NCBI GenBank assembly: GCA_026214975.1
Contig: CM047807.1
Location: forward strand, 63,715,824 to 63,779,823
Length of the DNA: 64,000 nucleotides
Direction of reading: 5' to 3'
Source: Gentiana macrophylla
Taxonomy: Eukaryota > Streptophyta > Magnoliopsida > Gentianales > Gentianaceae
Part shown: positions 47,391 through 57,623 of the stretch, piece after piece
Layout: every line of letters starts with the position of its first letter
How positions within the stretch are numbered: position 1 is the first letter of the stretch
Translations under genes and position numbers: made by a program
The notes under the pieces: generated by a model
The model's database searches: none
Told to the model about the DNA's origin: nothing
The model's input: only the letters and a program-made list of their open reading frames with translations

Positions 47391-47460
47391 CCGACTGACG
47401 GCAGCAGGTTACCCTGCTGCCGCCGTCGCCGCCGCCGGTGGTGGTGCCGCCGTCAGTCGG
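47391..47460 (-). other. Long GC-rich hairpin next to B' primer site
   Basis: Twelve-base perfect outer arms at 47391-47402 (CCGACTGACGGC) and 47449-47460. A second perfect nine-base hairpin overlaps the left arm (47400-47408 with 47413-47421, loop TTAC). It lies about 150 bp inside the primer site, where retroelements often place packaging signals (inference). Confidence 0.65.
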
Positions 47461-47607
47461 CCGAGCACCACCCGATCTCCTCTTTTTTTTTTCTTTACAT
47501 GTATCACTTTTGCGAATAAAAAATATTTCATCTTTTAATTACGTGATTTAAACGATAAAATTAACTACGCAAAAAAAAACATGCTTATTGCTTAAGCTCG
47601 AAGCGTT

Positions 47608-47618
47608 CTCTGATACCA
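47608..47618 (-). other. Primer-binding site of B'
   Basis: The minus strand reads TGGTATCAGAG one base from the LTR end. Initiator-Met-type Copia primer site. Confidence 0.85.
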
Positions 47619-47619
47619 C

Positions 47620-49685
47620 TGTTAGGAAATGTACACGGGAACGTAGCGGAATTCAAAAATTTATTTCCTATCGACCCAAGATCGACTTCATTTAAGCAAT
47701 AAACAAACAAGTAGTAGACGGTGGTTACCTTGGTTGATCTAAAAGATCGACGCTTTGACCGTCTAAGGAGAGTAGTTCTGCATAGAGCCGTCCAAGTGTT
47801 CGACCTCTACCGCTAGTCCACATTAACAGCCCGCCGGAATTCCATCATGGATTTCTATTGGAAAACTCCGGTTGCTAGACCGACCTTTTTCCCCTCTCTC
47901 AAACTCTCTATAGGATGCTCTCTATTTTATACAAGAACTATTAGCTCTTGGAATTATGATGTGCAAAAGAGCTTGACACCCACCTCCTATTTATTGTGGT
48001 TGGGGCGCCCCTAGTAGAGTAAAGGAGAAGAAAACCTTTTCCCAATAAAATAAGGAAAATATAATTGATTGATTTATCTCATTTATTACAATATCTCATA
48101 TTAAATAAATCTAGGATATTGTCAATATCTTATATTGAATATTTCCAAGATATTGTCAATATCTAATATTGACTATATTTATCTTATTATCATAAATCAA
48201 TTTACACATGTGTATATATCACATATATATTACACATATAAATCTATACATAAATATTTTGGAAACAATCATGCACATGCATATCAATTATGCATCACAC
48301 ACTGGGAGCCAAAAATATAAATATTAATATCTAATATTAATATATGGTAATACCACTAATTAAATTGCACAATCTAAGTGTATCTTATACACTTCAATGT
48401 GGCGCCCCATATAGCCAAATATTGGCTTCCGGAATATTCTTTAATTAATATAATACTATGATTAATTAATTTTCAAAATACATGTGTATCATATACACAC
48501 ATAAATTTCGACACATACACATCAACTATGTATATTTAATTAATCAACATAATTAATGTCTTGTATTTAATTTATTCATAATAAATAAATACCACAATAT
48601 TAATTTACCACTATAACCTTTATAGTCTCGAGATAAACTTTCCTTATTTGGTTATCATCTATAACCACATTTAATCCGGCTAGATGTTCATATATGTGTG
48701 ACCCGATAGGCTTCCGAATATGTTGGCCGTAGACACAAAGTGCAAATTACGAAAATGCCCTTCATACCTAACGATCACGGGATAGCGCCTAGCAACACAC
48801 CGTGACCCCCAAACATCGGAAGAGTCAAATGCAATGACTACTACCTTTCATGTGAAACAGTTACCGTGTAACTTACAATCCTATCGCTGTAATAATATCC
48901 ATACGGTCGTTAGTCGAGTGTCAAAACATCAACGACCGTATCTTATAATCTGGATATCATGCTCTCTCGAAGTAACTCGTTTACTCCCACTTTGCAAAGA
49001 TTCACGAGAGTAAGACATTCCTTATAAGAAGGCCATTTCGGATATTCGATCCCAATCATAGGATATGCGATTCCCAGACGACCAATCATGTATACTCCAC
49101 ATGCTTCAATATCATACCCAATCACTACCGCATGATCGCCCCGTGGCTAGGGGAAACCTCAATAGTGTCAAAACATGACAATCCACACCGTGATGCCATG
49201 AAGAGTCCGGTCCAAAGGATAATTACACAACCGCCACATAGTGTGACACTTATCCGTGTAAGTGGGTCAGTCTAACGTACGCATTCTCTAATACACGTCC
49301 ACGTACAGTCCAAGTGTCTCTACACTTCGATAGACGAGATCTATCCCTACCCTTAAAGACAGAAGACATCTAATACGTGCTAGTATGTTTATACTATCAA
49401 TGCCCTGTTTAATAGTACATCAGCCTAGAGACATTTAAGTATCAAACTTATTAAAGTGATTAGAGATCTCATCAACCATAATCGCCTATCATGGTTTCTC
49501 TATCACAGTTTAATACTAAGGATGTTATCATATAACAATTCATAATTGGCTCTTTAAAAGAACATATATATATATGACAACAGAAAAGCCATTTAATATA
49601 TGTATAAACATAAAGAAATAGTAGAAATAATCCGACCCGGTCGGATCCGGTCCAACCTGATTGGGTTTAGGACACTATTTCAACA
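47620..49685 (-). repeat. 5' LTR of B'
   Basis: 2066 bp. On the minus strand it starts TGTTGAAATAG at 49685 and ends CCTAACA at 47620. Homologous to both LTRs of B. Its 3' partner is left of the window. Confidence 0.92.
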
Positions 49686-50543
49686 TGTATGGCATCGATC
49701 CAAGCTTCAGCTGCACCTACAAGGAAACTAACCGCCAACTGGGCCATCTCAGATTCAGGAACATGTATATTCCTGCAAGCCTTTTCGAAGCCTCTTAACC
49801 ATTCTTCGGCCTTGGAATGTTCCACATTCCATAGAAATCCGAAACTCTGTTTCTTCTCAGCCTCGTATACCAATCAATCGGTGGGGTTTGCTCAAGCGTC
49901 GGTCTAACCGGTGGGGCTTGTGGATATATTGGAGGGTATCCGTAGGGTATCTCTTGCTGCTGGTACTGGTGTTGGTGGAAACCGTAGGGTGGGTAGTCAA
50001 AGCCTTGTTGATGGTCAAAATGGGGTGAAGGTGGTACAGATGGGTCGAGGAGTATGACCCTTTGGAGGAGGGTAAAAGGTCGATGTTCTTGATGATGGAA
50101 AAGCGGTGGTGAGGGTGGCTCACCGGTAGAGAGGTAAACACTCACCTGGAGGTGGATAAATGCTAGTTCACGGGGTACGTGAGGCGGTGGAATGTCTCCC
50201 CTCTGGTGACTCGTATAGGTGCTTCTCCTAGTTCTCCATAGATGTAGTTATACCTGAGTGGAGGGTGGTTCACTGGTGGCGGTACTGAACCCACTGGAAC
50301 ATCACTTACCAATGAAAACTGAACCGAACTTCCCACATGCCATTGTGGGCTTTGCTCCTGATGATGTCGCGGTGACAAGCCCTGCTGAGATCATGGTGTA
50401 GGGGTCGCAGTACGAGGGGGTGGAGTGGGGATTGGGTGCGGTGTAGGATTCTGCCTCACAAAACCGCCTCTTACGACTGGGGTCGGACTTTCACGACGAA
50501 CTCCTGACGCTTCTGCACCCACTCCGGTTCTAGTGAACACCAT
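49686..50543 (-). pseudogene. gag of element D, cut by B'
   Basis: Minus-strand ATG at 50543 begins M-V-F-T-R-T-G. The proline- and glutamine-rich N-terminus shifts frame several times (50378-50163, 50145-49795). The conserved capsid core is at 49873-49686: A-E-E-W-L-R-G-F-E-K, V-P-E-S-E-M-A-Q-L-A-V-S-F-L-V-G-A-A-E-A-W, the pattern of Ty3/gypsy gag. It is broken exactly where B' begins. The remainder of D lies left of the window. Confidence 0.8.
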
Positions 50544-50625
50544 CCTGATGATCAAAGAAAGCCAGAACGTTACTAAAATATCTAAAGAAAAACTTATCTT
50601 AAAAGAAGGAGCCTAAAAAGCGTTT

Positions 50626-50639
50626 GTTCTCGATACCAA
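50626..50639 (-). other. Primer-binding site of D
   Basis: The minus strand reads TTGGTATCGAGAAC beside the LTR end. It resembles the initiator-Met-type TGGTATCAGAG with an A missing from CAG. Confidence 0.7.
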
Positions 50640-51833
50640 TCATAACGCCCGTTCCGGACACGAGTCCTTATCCGGAAATCGAAACGTTCGGCACGCATAA
50701 TATTAAATAAATAATATTACACGTAAGCCTCTACTATGTCGTATCAAATGTAAGCAAACGGAAGCTAAAAAGACTCGGGTAATTATTTTTCCCAAATAAC
50801 CAAGGATAGAAATACTAAAGATAGAATAAAATGTAATACTTATTACATCGGAAACCAAACGAATCCAAAAGTACGAATCTCAAAAACTAAAAGGAAACTA
50901 CAGGTTCCAACAATAATCCATAACTGGGAAGTAAACGTAAATAAAAGAATAATAAACAAGGTCTTCAACTCCGGCGTCCTCAAACGTCGTCATGAAAGTC
51001 CTCCTAGAAATCTTCACTAACCTGTTCGTCTTCTCTCCCCCAAACATATAAATAAACATGCATTTGAGGTAAGTACATTTGTACAAAGTAAGAAGTAGAA
51101 GCTACAATTCAATTAAGGTTATTATTAAAGATATTATCTTAGTGAGACCGACTCAATTTAGGGTTCACTTCATGTCCATCAACACGTCATGACTAAACGT
51201 TTCTAACTTAGCTTATCTCTGTTACATCATTACTCAAGGACACTGTGCATGGCGTTCATCAGCCTGAAGATATACTTGCTAAATAACGGTGATTAGCACC
51301 GATTAGCTCCAGGGTCTCCCCGGTATGCGTATACGTCCGATGAATTTCCTCCACTACCCTTCAGCCGTTTAAGGCCAGTAGCGTTGTTCACCTTTTATGA
51401 ACGTATCACATCGCCGATATGAAATAGTGCCTAACCGACAATAAATGATGTTTTATCTTTTATCTACACGTATGTAATTATTAATATGGATTAACTAACC
51501 ACCTAAGTGTTTTTAGAATAAAACTCACATTAACCACTCTACTCCCTCACTTAGACAGCTAGACATCACATCTTAACAATTACACAGACATTGGTGAACA
51601 TTAGTTCATCAAAGCACAAACCCTTTCATGCCCTTCCAACGGATCCGAACTTCAACTCCCTTTAAGAGTACATTCGGTGTTTTAACTGAACGAATCGGAA
51701 GTTCAATTGAGGCTTGCTCATATTTAATTAATGTTAACGTATCATGATTAATTGTTTAAAACATTGAAAACACGATTGTGAAGCCAAAAACCAAGCTAAA
51801 ATGCTAGAATAGTGAAAACAAGGTAAAACAGGC

Positions 51834-52030
51834 CAGACGCCCGTTTGAAACCCTATGGACGCCCGTCCGTAATCAGACGCCCGTCCACTAAACCCTAGAC
51901 GCCCGTCCGCCAAAAACAGCTACAACCTGAATCAAAAATCTAACGTCAAACGCCCGTCTGCCTTGTGCAAACGCCCGTTTGAGCTACTAGGGTCTCGAAC
52001 GCCCGTTCGCCTAATGCGGACGCCCGTCCG
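51834..52030 (-). promoter_or_regulatory. Palindrome array in D LTR
   Basis: Eight units with constant ACGCCCGT core (plus strand): 51834, 51856, 51874, 51896, 51947, 51968, 51996 and 52017, each 14 bp. The last three have perfect but different arms: CAAACG/CGTTTG, CGAACG/CGTTCG and CGGACG/CGTCCG. Spacing is irregular (18-51 bp between starts). No TATA box is evident just downstream, unlike C, E and F. Confidence 0.75.
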
Positions 52031-52710
52031 TTTAGGTTTTCCCCAAAACGCTAAAATCATCAAGACACGAATTCCCATCCGTTTCTAACCTAATTGACAT
52101 CGGAATTAACACAGTAAAACATAGGAAAATATATGTAAACATACCAAATCATCTATGATCCTTTGATCAACAAGAAAACACATCTTCCTAGCATTAAAAC
52201 ACGACCTAAACCTTATAAACGATGATTGAAATTGTAGGAAGAGCCTCTTACCTTTTAAGCAGCTAATCCAAACTGATCATTTTCTGCAGGAAAACATGTG
52301 ATAAATCCAAACTTAGATTAGATTCGATCACATGCTTCTAAACGATAAAAACTACGAATTGATGAGTTTGAATCCATCAAACTCGATGAAGAACAAAGCT
52401 AGGGCTTAATCATACCTTATCAAAGCTTCAACTTTTTGATGTCACAATATTGCTCTCCTCACAACGATTCCGGTGCTCGACTCTGATTTGAAAACAGTCG
52501 AGGATTGAATTAACAACTGATAAAAATTCTCTCAGCCATATTCCCTTGCTTACACACGGAGAGTAAATTTGGAGGTGGAAAATCTGATTAGAACGTTTAG
52601 GGGCTGATTAGGTTGATTTTCCATTAAATAGGAAAAATCCCAAAATTACCTAATTGCATTGCTTTTCCCTAATCACCCTTATTAAACCAGATTTTCTTCC
52701 TTAAATATTC

Positions 52711-52734
52711 ATATATATATATATATATATATAT
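52711..52734. repeat. (AT)12 microsatellite
   Basis: Twelve AT units inside the D LTR. Confidence 0.95.
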
Positions 52735-52852
52735 CTCGAAAATACACATATAAATATCCAAATTATTAAACTCCGAATAAAAGGACCCGAACCCAATATT
52801 TCGTTTTCGCAAAATTACACGTCTGCCCTTTCCTGAAAATCGGAATATTACA

Positions 52853-53263
52853 TTCAATCTCTGCAAACATAGGGCAAATTTCTTGTAATATCATGAAACA
52901 AATCTTGACCTAAAAAACCAGAACTTGGGACAAAAATAAATCCAAAAGGAATATAATATAAACAATGAATGAAATAGTAAAAGAGATCCCCTTTTGTTTG
53001 GTTTGAAAGTGAATGTTTATTAAAATTTCAAGTAAGAGGGCAAAATATGAGCAAGTATTGGCATTGCATAGTGGTAAATAATCAACTAAATACGACACAA
53101 AGCAAGCCTTTCATGAAAAACTGAACAAAAGCAATGAGCAAAGATTACTAAAATCAGTTTAAAGAAAAGCAGAACTAAATCAAATACGAAATCAAATGGT
53201 GCCTGCCTGCATGATTCTGCAAATTAAAACCCTTATTTAACACAAACTCGCACGCACTCCACT
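52853..53263. other. Unassigned AT-rich sequence
   Basis: No reading frame, repeat or motif that I recognise. It is the flank of D and ends with the target duplication of the MITE. Confidence 0.5.
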
Positions 53264-53493
53264 CAAAGGCCGCGCGGGATTTTGTGATACGAGTCAAGGT
53301 TCGAGAATAACATTCCCTATTACAAGTTTTTAATACATTAGATACGGGTCAAAAGTCAATATTTTGAAATTTTACCGGGTAAGTTAATACATAATAGTGA
53401 TAAAATTTTCAAAATATGATAACAAATACACTGATTGTTTTTGGGGGTTTGGGGGACAGTTGCCCAACCCCACCCTTAATGCCGCCGCCCCTG
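53264..53493. mobile_element. hAT-type MITE, 230 bp
   Basis: Flanked by identical eight-base duplications ACTCCACT at 53256-53263 and 53494-53501, the TSD length of hAT transposons. Ends are imperfect inverted repeats: CAAAGGCCGCGCGG on the left, CAGGGGCGGCGGCA read inward from the right. CAGGGGCGG ends are common in plant hAT elements. No coding sequence, so it would need transposase supplied in trans. Confidence 0.8.
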
Positions 53494-53501
53494 ACTCCAC
53501 T

Positions 53502-54763
53502 ACCAACCTCCACGGCACCCCACACAAAAAATAGGGCAGCCACGTAACTAATTACGTTACTCAAATTGTGCAATAACGTTTTGCATTGTTTTAAGATCAT
53601 CCTCACGAACAATAGGTAGGGCACGGGCGTAATACTAAATTTGCATTTGTATGTCATGAATACAGCTCAATTTCATGAATGCAAACTGACGATCCAAAAA
53701 TCTTCTCCTTAAACCTTAGGTTCTTTCTCTTGGTGATAGTCTAAAGAAACTCTCAAAATATGAAGAACAACAAAACGAGGGGGTGATTTGGAGTATTTTA
53801 TACTGCACTTGATGATGATCAAGCTGCCTACGTATCTAATTATTGAATTGGAATCAAGTCTTCGTAGTTCCTTAGGGATAGTTTATATAGAGGGGCTTGT
53901 ACCTAGAGTTATCGTGTGGCGTGTCTATGATGGACACTGATTAACGTGTTCCCTAAGGAAAATATTATGACTGGTTGATCTCCTTGATTTAAGGGGATAA
54001 TTATGGTATTTGAATATTTGTATTAAGGGATAGAGATTGGAGCCTTTATGGCTCAAGAATTTTTCCATAGTTAACTGTTAATTGAGCACGTAGGAAATAA
54101 GACATTGATTATGGTTAGCTTGATCAGGACTGGTTGAAATGTCCAGCAGAGATCAAGAAGAATAGCCGAGCCGCCAGCGGCTCAGAGCCTTGTGTATAGA
54201 AAGGCAAGTACAAGAGAGACCTAACCCGACCACCAAGGTCGTTCATGAGTTAACCAGAAAAGAAGGGTCAGCCGACCTTTAAAGGTCGGTCGTTGAAATT
54301 GGAGCTAATCTTGATTATTGGATGTCGGTCAGAATGGATTCGACCTGGAGAGGACATGGTGAATAGCCGGGCCCCCCAGGCCCAACTACTGGGATACTCG
54401 GCACTGTCTTCCACTCCATACTAGGTGTTGAGCCATTAGAGAGGTGCCACGTAGGTCGGGTCAAATCTTGACATCGTCATAAGCCCCCAAGATCCAGTCG
54501 AGCTTTGGTTGGTCAGCTCGGATCTGTCAAGGTGGTGGCTCGACACGGACGTGTAACTTGCGCCAGGTGGCCAGGCTATAGCTATCCTGGGAACTAAGGC
54601 GCCATTGCCTGTTATCTTAAATGAGGGCATTTTTTGAGGTAAGTGGGGGGGGGGGTTATAACTCCATCATACCAAACGTCATTTCATTGATAGTTATATC
54701 TCTTGATTATTATCTTCTATCATAATTTTCTTCCCTATTTCTGCGTTTTGCCACCGCATGTCT
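53502..54763 (+). other. Upstream region of G
   Basis: No gene. It holds CAAGCTGCCTACGTATCT and GTAGTTCC words near 53828-53875, which I associate with plant transposons but cannot assign, and a GC-richer part (54160-54600) with GCCCCCAAG-type words resembling a Tat-type LTR. An 11-G run is at 54645-54655. It may be the LTR or leader of the element carrying G. Confidence 0.4.
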
Positions 54764-55628
54764 GACGAGGAGCCACTTACTCCTAGGACCGAAGCATTCA
54801 TCAGAGAGTCCTAGACAAGGCCTATGATTTTTGAAGAAATTCCTTGGGTTCTTCCCCAACCGATATCCGTTGCTTCTTCATCCACTACGTCGTCAAATAC
54901 TTTGGATCCTCTCTTTAGGTACAAGATTCAGAAGGCTACCCAGGATATCATAGGGAGTCATGGATTGGCCTCTGCCCAGGCTCAAAGCAGTGTGGAGCAC
55001 ATTTGTCAAGATTACGGGATAAAGTAAGAGGAGTTCCTCCCTCTACTTCCTGCGGATCCTCGCCCGTTCGCATCCCTTCCTCCGGACGGGTACTTTGCTA
55101 TCTATGAGGCCCAGTTGAAGGCGGGTCTGAGGTTGCCATTATGTCCTACTGTTGTGTCTGTGCTGCGACATTAAGGCTTAGGGATGTCTCAGCTAGCTCC
55201 TTTTGGATTTAGAACGGTGATAGGTTTTGTAATACTATGAGGTGCAGTCGGGGTGTGGTTTTCGGTGGGTCTCTTCCGGACCTTTCACCGTATAGCCCAG
55301 AGCCCAGGGTTAAAATGATGGTATCACTTCTCCCGTCAGTCTGGAGTAAAGGAAATGATGCCCGAGGGCCCCAATTACAACGCCTGGCGGGGATGCTTAT
55401 TCTTTGTTCGTGACGGCGGGGATTCTCGGCTAGAACGATGGAACACAAGTTCTCTACAAAAGGACGAGTGTCTGACCCTCCTAGAGTCGGCACCAGTAGA
55501 TGCTATTCAGACAGCGGGGATAATCCTGAGGCTGCGTGAAATGCCTTCTGAGCTGATAGCAGCAGCACGTCTGGCTGAGGCTGGTCCCGACCATTACCTT
55601 CCATTGGATAGCGACAGTCGAGACCTGG
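54764..55628 (+). pseudogene. G exon 1: putative gypsy-type transposon protein (PF04195-like)
   Basis: Starts ATG at 54764 (M-S-D-E-E-P-L). One frame runs 288 codons with four stop codons (TAG, TAA, TAA, TGA) but no frameshift. The conserved part (about 55085-55390) has G-Y-F-A-I-Y, L-R-L-P-L, Q-L-A-P-F-G-F-R-T-V-I-G-F and W-W-Y-H-F-S, which resembles the 'putative gypsy type transposon' family found in plant Tat/Ogre-type elements. It ends at a GTAAGT donor. Function unknown. Confidence 0.6.
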
Positions 55629-55694
55629 GTAAGTATCATTTCTCTCTTATGTCTTTCTAAGTGACATAAGTAATGTACGTTCTTATACTTGCAG
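55629..55694 (+). other. Candidate intron of G
   Basis: GTAAGTATC at the left, TACTTGCAG at the right, 66 bp, pyrimidine-rich before the acceptor. Removing it keeps the frame open into exon 2. Confidence 0.6.
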
Positions 55695-55714
55695 TGAGGG
55701 TCCTGGCCGGCCTC

Positions 55715-57487
55715 TGATGAGCGTTAATTTTTCACCAAACAAAATCACAAAATACTCAAGACAACGGTGATTAAACAAGCTCTCTAACCGGCAGTGGACC
55801 GGGTCGATTGCGAGTAAAGCTACAGGAGTCCGAGGTCGAACCCAAAGGAATCGTGCTTGCATGTACCAAAGTGAACGTAATGCTTAGTCTAAGTGATCAA
55901 AGTTCTTAAGGTTTTGTTTACTACAACGGCACTAAGTGAATCTAACTAACGAGTCTAAAGATAAAAAGAGAGAAAGAAGATTAAACTACTCGGTTTTAAA
56001 GATAATTAAAGAGACATAGCCGAACCATGATCAAAATAGCTAATATCACCCAAAGGAAAGACAAAACCGGGAGTGTGCAATAACGACGAACTCTTGCATT
56101 CAATTTCACGGGTGCGTGCTCCTAATCCGGTGCTAAGGTCCGAACAACTCTTCCCCAACACCTTATGCCAAGTCAACTAATCTATCCAAGAGAGATTCCT
56201 TCACAAGACAATCATGCACAAGAGCCGTTTAAGCGTTAAAAGCGAGTAACCTCGCACTACAATACGATCCTAGAACCCCTTTTCCCACACCCTCTCTACG
56301 AACAACTCTCAAGATTGATGTGTGTGATTTTTGACCTAGGTGATCAATCTAGCCCAAATCCGTTATAACAAGTTCTAAGGCGTGAAATATGCAAGATACG
56401 ACAAATAAAAGAACTACCCACTCCCAAATTCATCACCCAAAGGGTGATTTCACTAGATTTCACATGATTTGGCTATGAAGATGTTTAGCTACACATTATA
56501 TTAATCAAAACATGCATAAAACAGTAAATAAGAGCCATAACAAGTAAAAGAGAAGAGAAATATACCATAAAATTGCAGAAATTCGAGATTAGATCCAAAA
56601 AGTACAAAATAGAGAAGTAATTAAAAGGTGGTCTCTTAGTGTTTGGAATGAAAATCTAAGCTAAGAAATGGAAAGATTATGCTAAGACATTGTTGATTTA
56701 CACTAAGAGAGAGTATTCTAAGCTATTACAAAATTCGAGCAAAAGATGGGTAGAGTTTTGCTAAGAAAAGCTTGATATCTAAGAAAATGTCTAAGGGGGG
56801 TATTTATAGGTGAAGGGAAAATCATTGCAAAAAGGTCCAAGCGCGTTTAGAAGGTTGGATCGCGCGGTTGGCATCTTCAAACGCCGCGTTTCGCTTATGA
56901 AACGCGTGCGTTACACATAATTTCAGGCGGGGCTTGGTGTTCTTCATCCGAACGCAGCGTATAGGAAGGTTCAAACGCGCGTTTAGGATCTTGAAACGCG
57001 CGGTTGGCATGGTTTCCAAACGTGCGTTTAGAGGGCTTCAACTCTGAACCAAATCTGAACTTCTGGAATGCGCGTTTAGGGATTCAAACGCGCGTTTGGT
57101 GTGTGGAACGTGCGTTTGGAGGGTTCAAACGCGCGTTTGAACCCCTGTCTCCCCCAGTCTTCACTTTTCTCCCTTTTTGACCCTCGTCTTGCCTCGGTTA
57201 TGCTTTTTCACCACAAATTGTCATCTTCCGGGTCCTCGAGACACCAATACCCTTCAATATCATAAACAACCAAAAACATCCAAACAATTCCGGAGGGTAA
57301 AAGTGCTCGGGAATGGGGTTAATAATAACAAAAAGGGGTATGAATTCATCAAAGTGACGGATTCGTTCCCCGTGCCGTAAGCTCATGATATTACCCAGAA
57401 ACGGTCTAAAAACACCGAGAATGTGCTAAAAGTGGGATAAACGGGGGTGGAAAGTGCACCGGAATCACGTAAAGTTGACTCCCATCA
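55715..57487 (-). mobile_element. Solo LTR E of an Athila/Tat-like gypsy element
   Basis: 1773 bp, flanked by GCCTC at 55710-55714 and 57488-57492. Read on the minus strand it starts TGATGGGAGT, as does the LTR of F on the plus strand, so the two families are related. No internal region remains; LTR-LTR recombination is the usual cause. Confidence 0.9.
56801..57141 (-). promoter_or_regulatory. U3 promoter-like module of E: AAACG-NN-CGTTT array plus TATA
   Basis: The minus strand reads TATAAATA at 56808-56801. Upstream, about ten units of AAACG-NN-CGTTT type run from 56837 to 57141. The best is 57124-57141, with eight-base perfect arms TTCAAACG and CGTTTGAA around CG. Others are at about 56973, 57018 and 57084. 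The arms are A/T-type where C and D use G/C-type, yet the ACGNNCGT core is shared. Confidence 0.65.
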
Positions 57488-57623
57488 GCCTCCAAGCCCA
57501 CCGTCTCAGGGAGGAGGTAGAGCATCAAACTGACGAGGTGGACGAGACCACTGGCCATACTAGTCGACCTCAGGTGATCAGGACCGTGGGATCTCCTATC
57601 GGTCCTAAAACAGCTCGCATGCT

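Larger units (their letters stand above)
44513..49685 (-). mobile_element. Copia-type element B', 5' LTR and proximal internal part
   Basis: The reverse complement of B from its LTR to about 37700. It is inserted into the gag of element D, whose sequence starts again at 49686. More diverged from B than B's two LTRs are from each other, so it is the older copy, in agreement with the nesting. Confidence 0.9.
49686..52852 (-). mobile_element. Ty3/gypsy element D, 5' part
   Basis: Contains 5' LTR, primer site and partial gag in minus orientation. The initiator-Met-type primer site and gag type fit a chromovirus (Tekay/Del-like), an inference from general resemblance. It is the outermost recognised host of the nest to its left. 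Confidence 0.8.
50641..52852 (-). repeat. 5' LTR of D
   Basis: About 2.2 kb. The minus-strand start is TGTAATATTCCG at 52852, the usual start of this gypsy LTR type. The other end (near 50641) is less sure, because the expected terminal CA is changed. It contains a palindrome array at 51834-52030 and an AT microsatellite at 52711-52734. Confidence 0.7.
55695..57623 (+). pseudogene. G exon 2, split by solo LTR E
   Basis: Coding pieces 55695-55714 and 57493-57623. After the intron and E (with one TSD copy) are set aside, the frame stays open to 57623, reading R-V-L-A-G-L, then R-L-R-E-E-V-E, R-P-Q-V-I and P-K-T-A-R-M-L. The Leu- and Glu-rich start may be a coiled coil. Element F interrupts at 57623. 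Confidence 0.6.

Noticed and set aside
1..49685. Very large palindrome between B and B'
   Set aside because: These are two independent insertions in opposite orientation, shown by their TSDs and nesting, not a single inverted duplication.
51834..52030. CRISPR-like array of short repeats with spacers
   Set aside because: Units are 14-bp palindromes with irregular spacing and variable arms, inside a plant LTR, and no cas-like gene is near.
53810..53900. Possible host gene exon (CAAGCTGCCTACGTATCT region)
   Set aside because: No reading frame; the words recur in plant transposon sequences in my recollection, and no splice or coding signal supports a gene.
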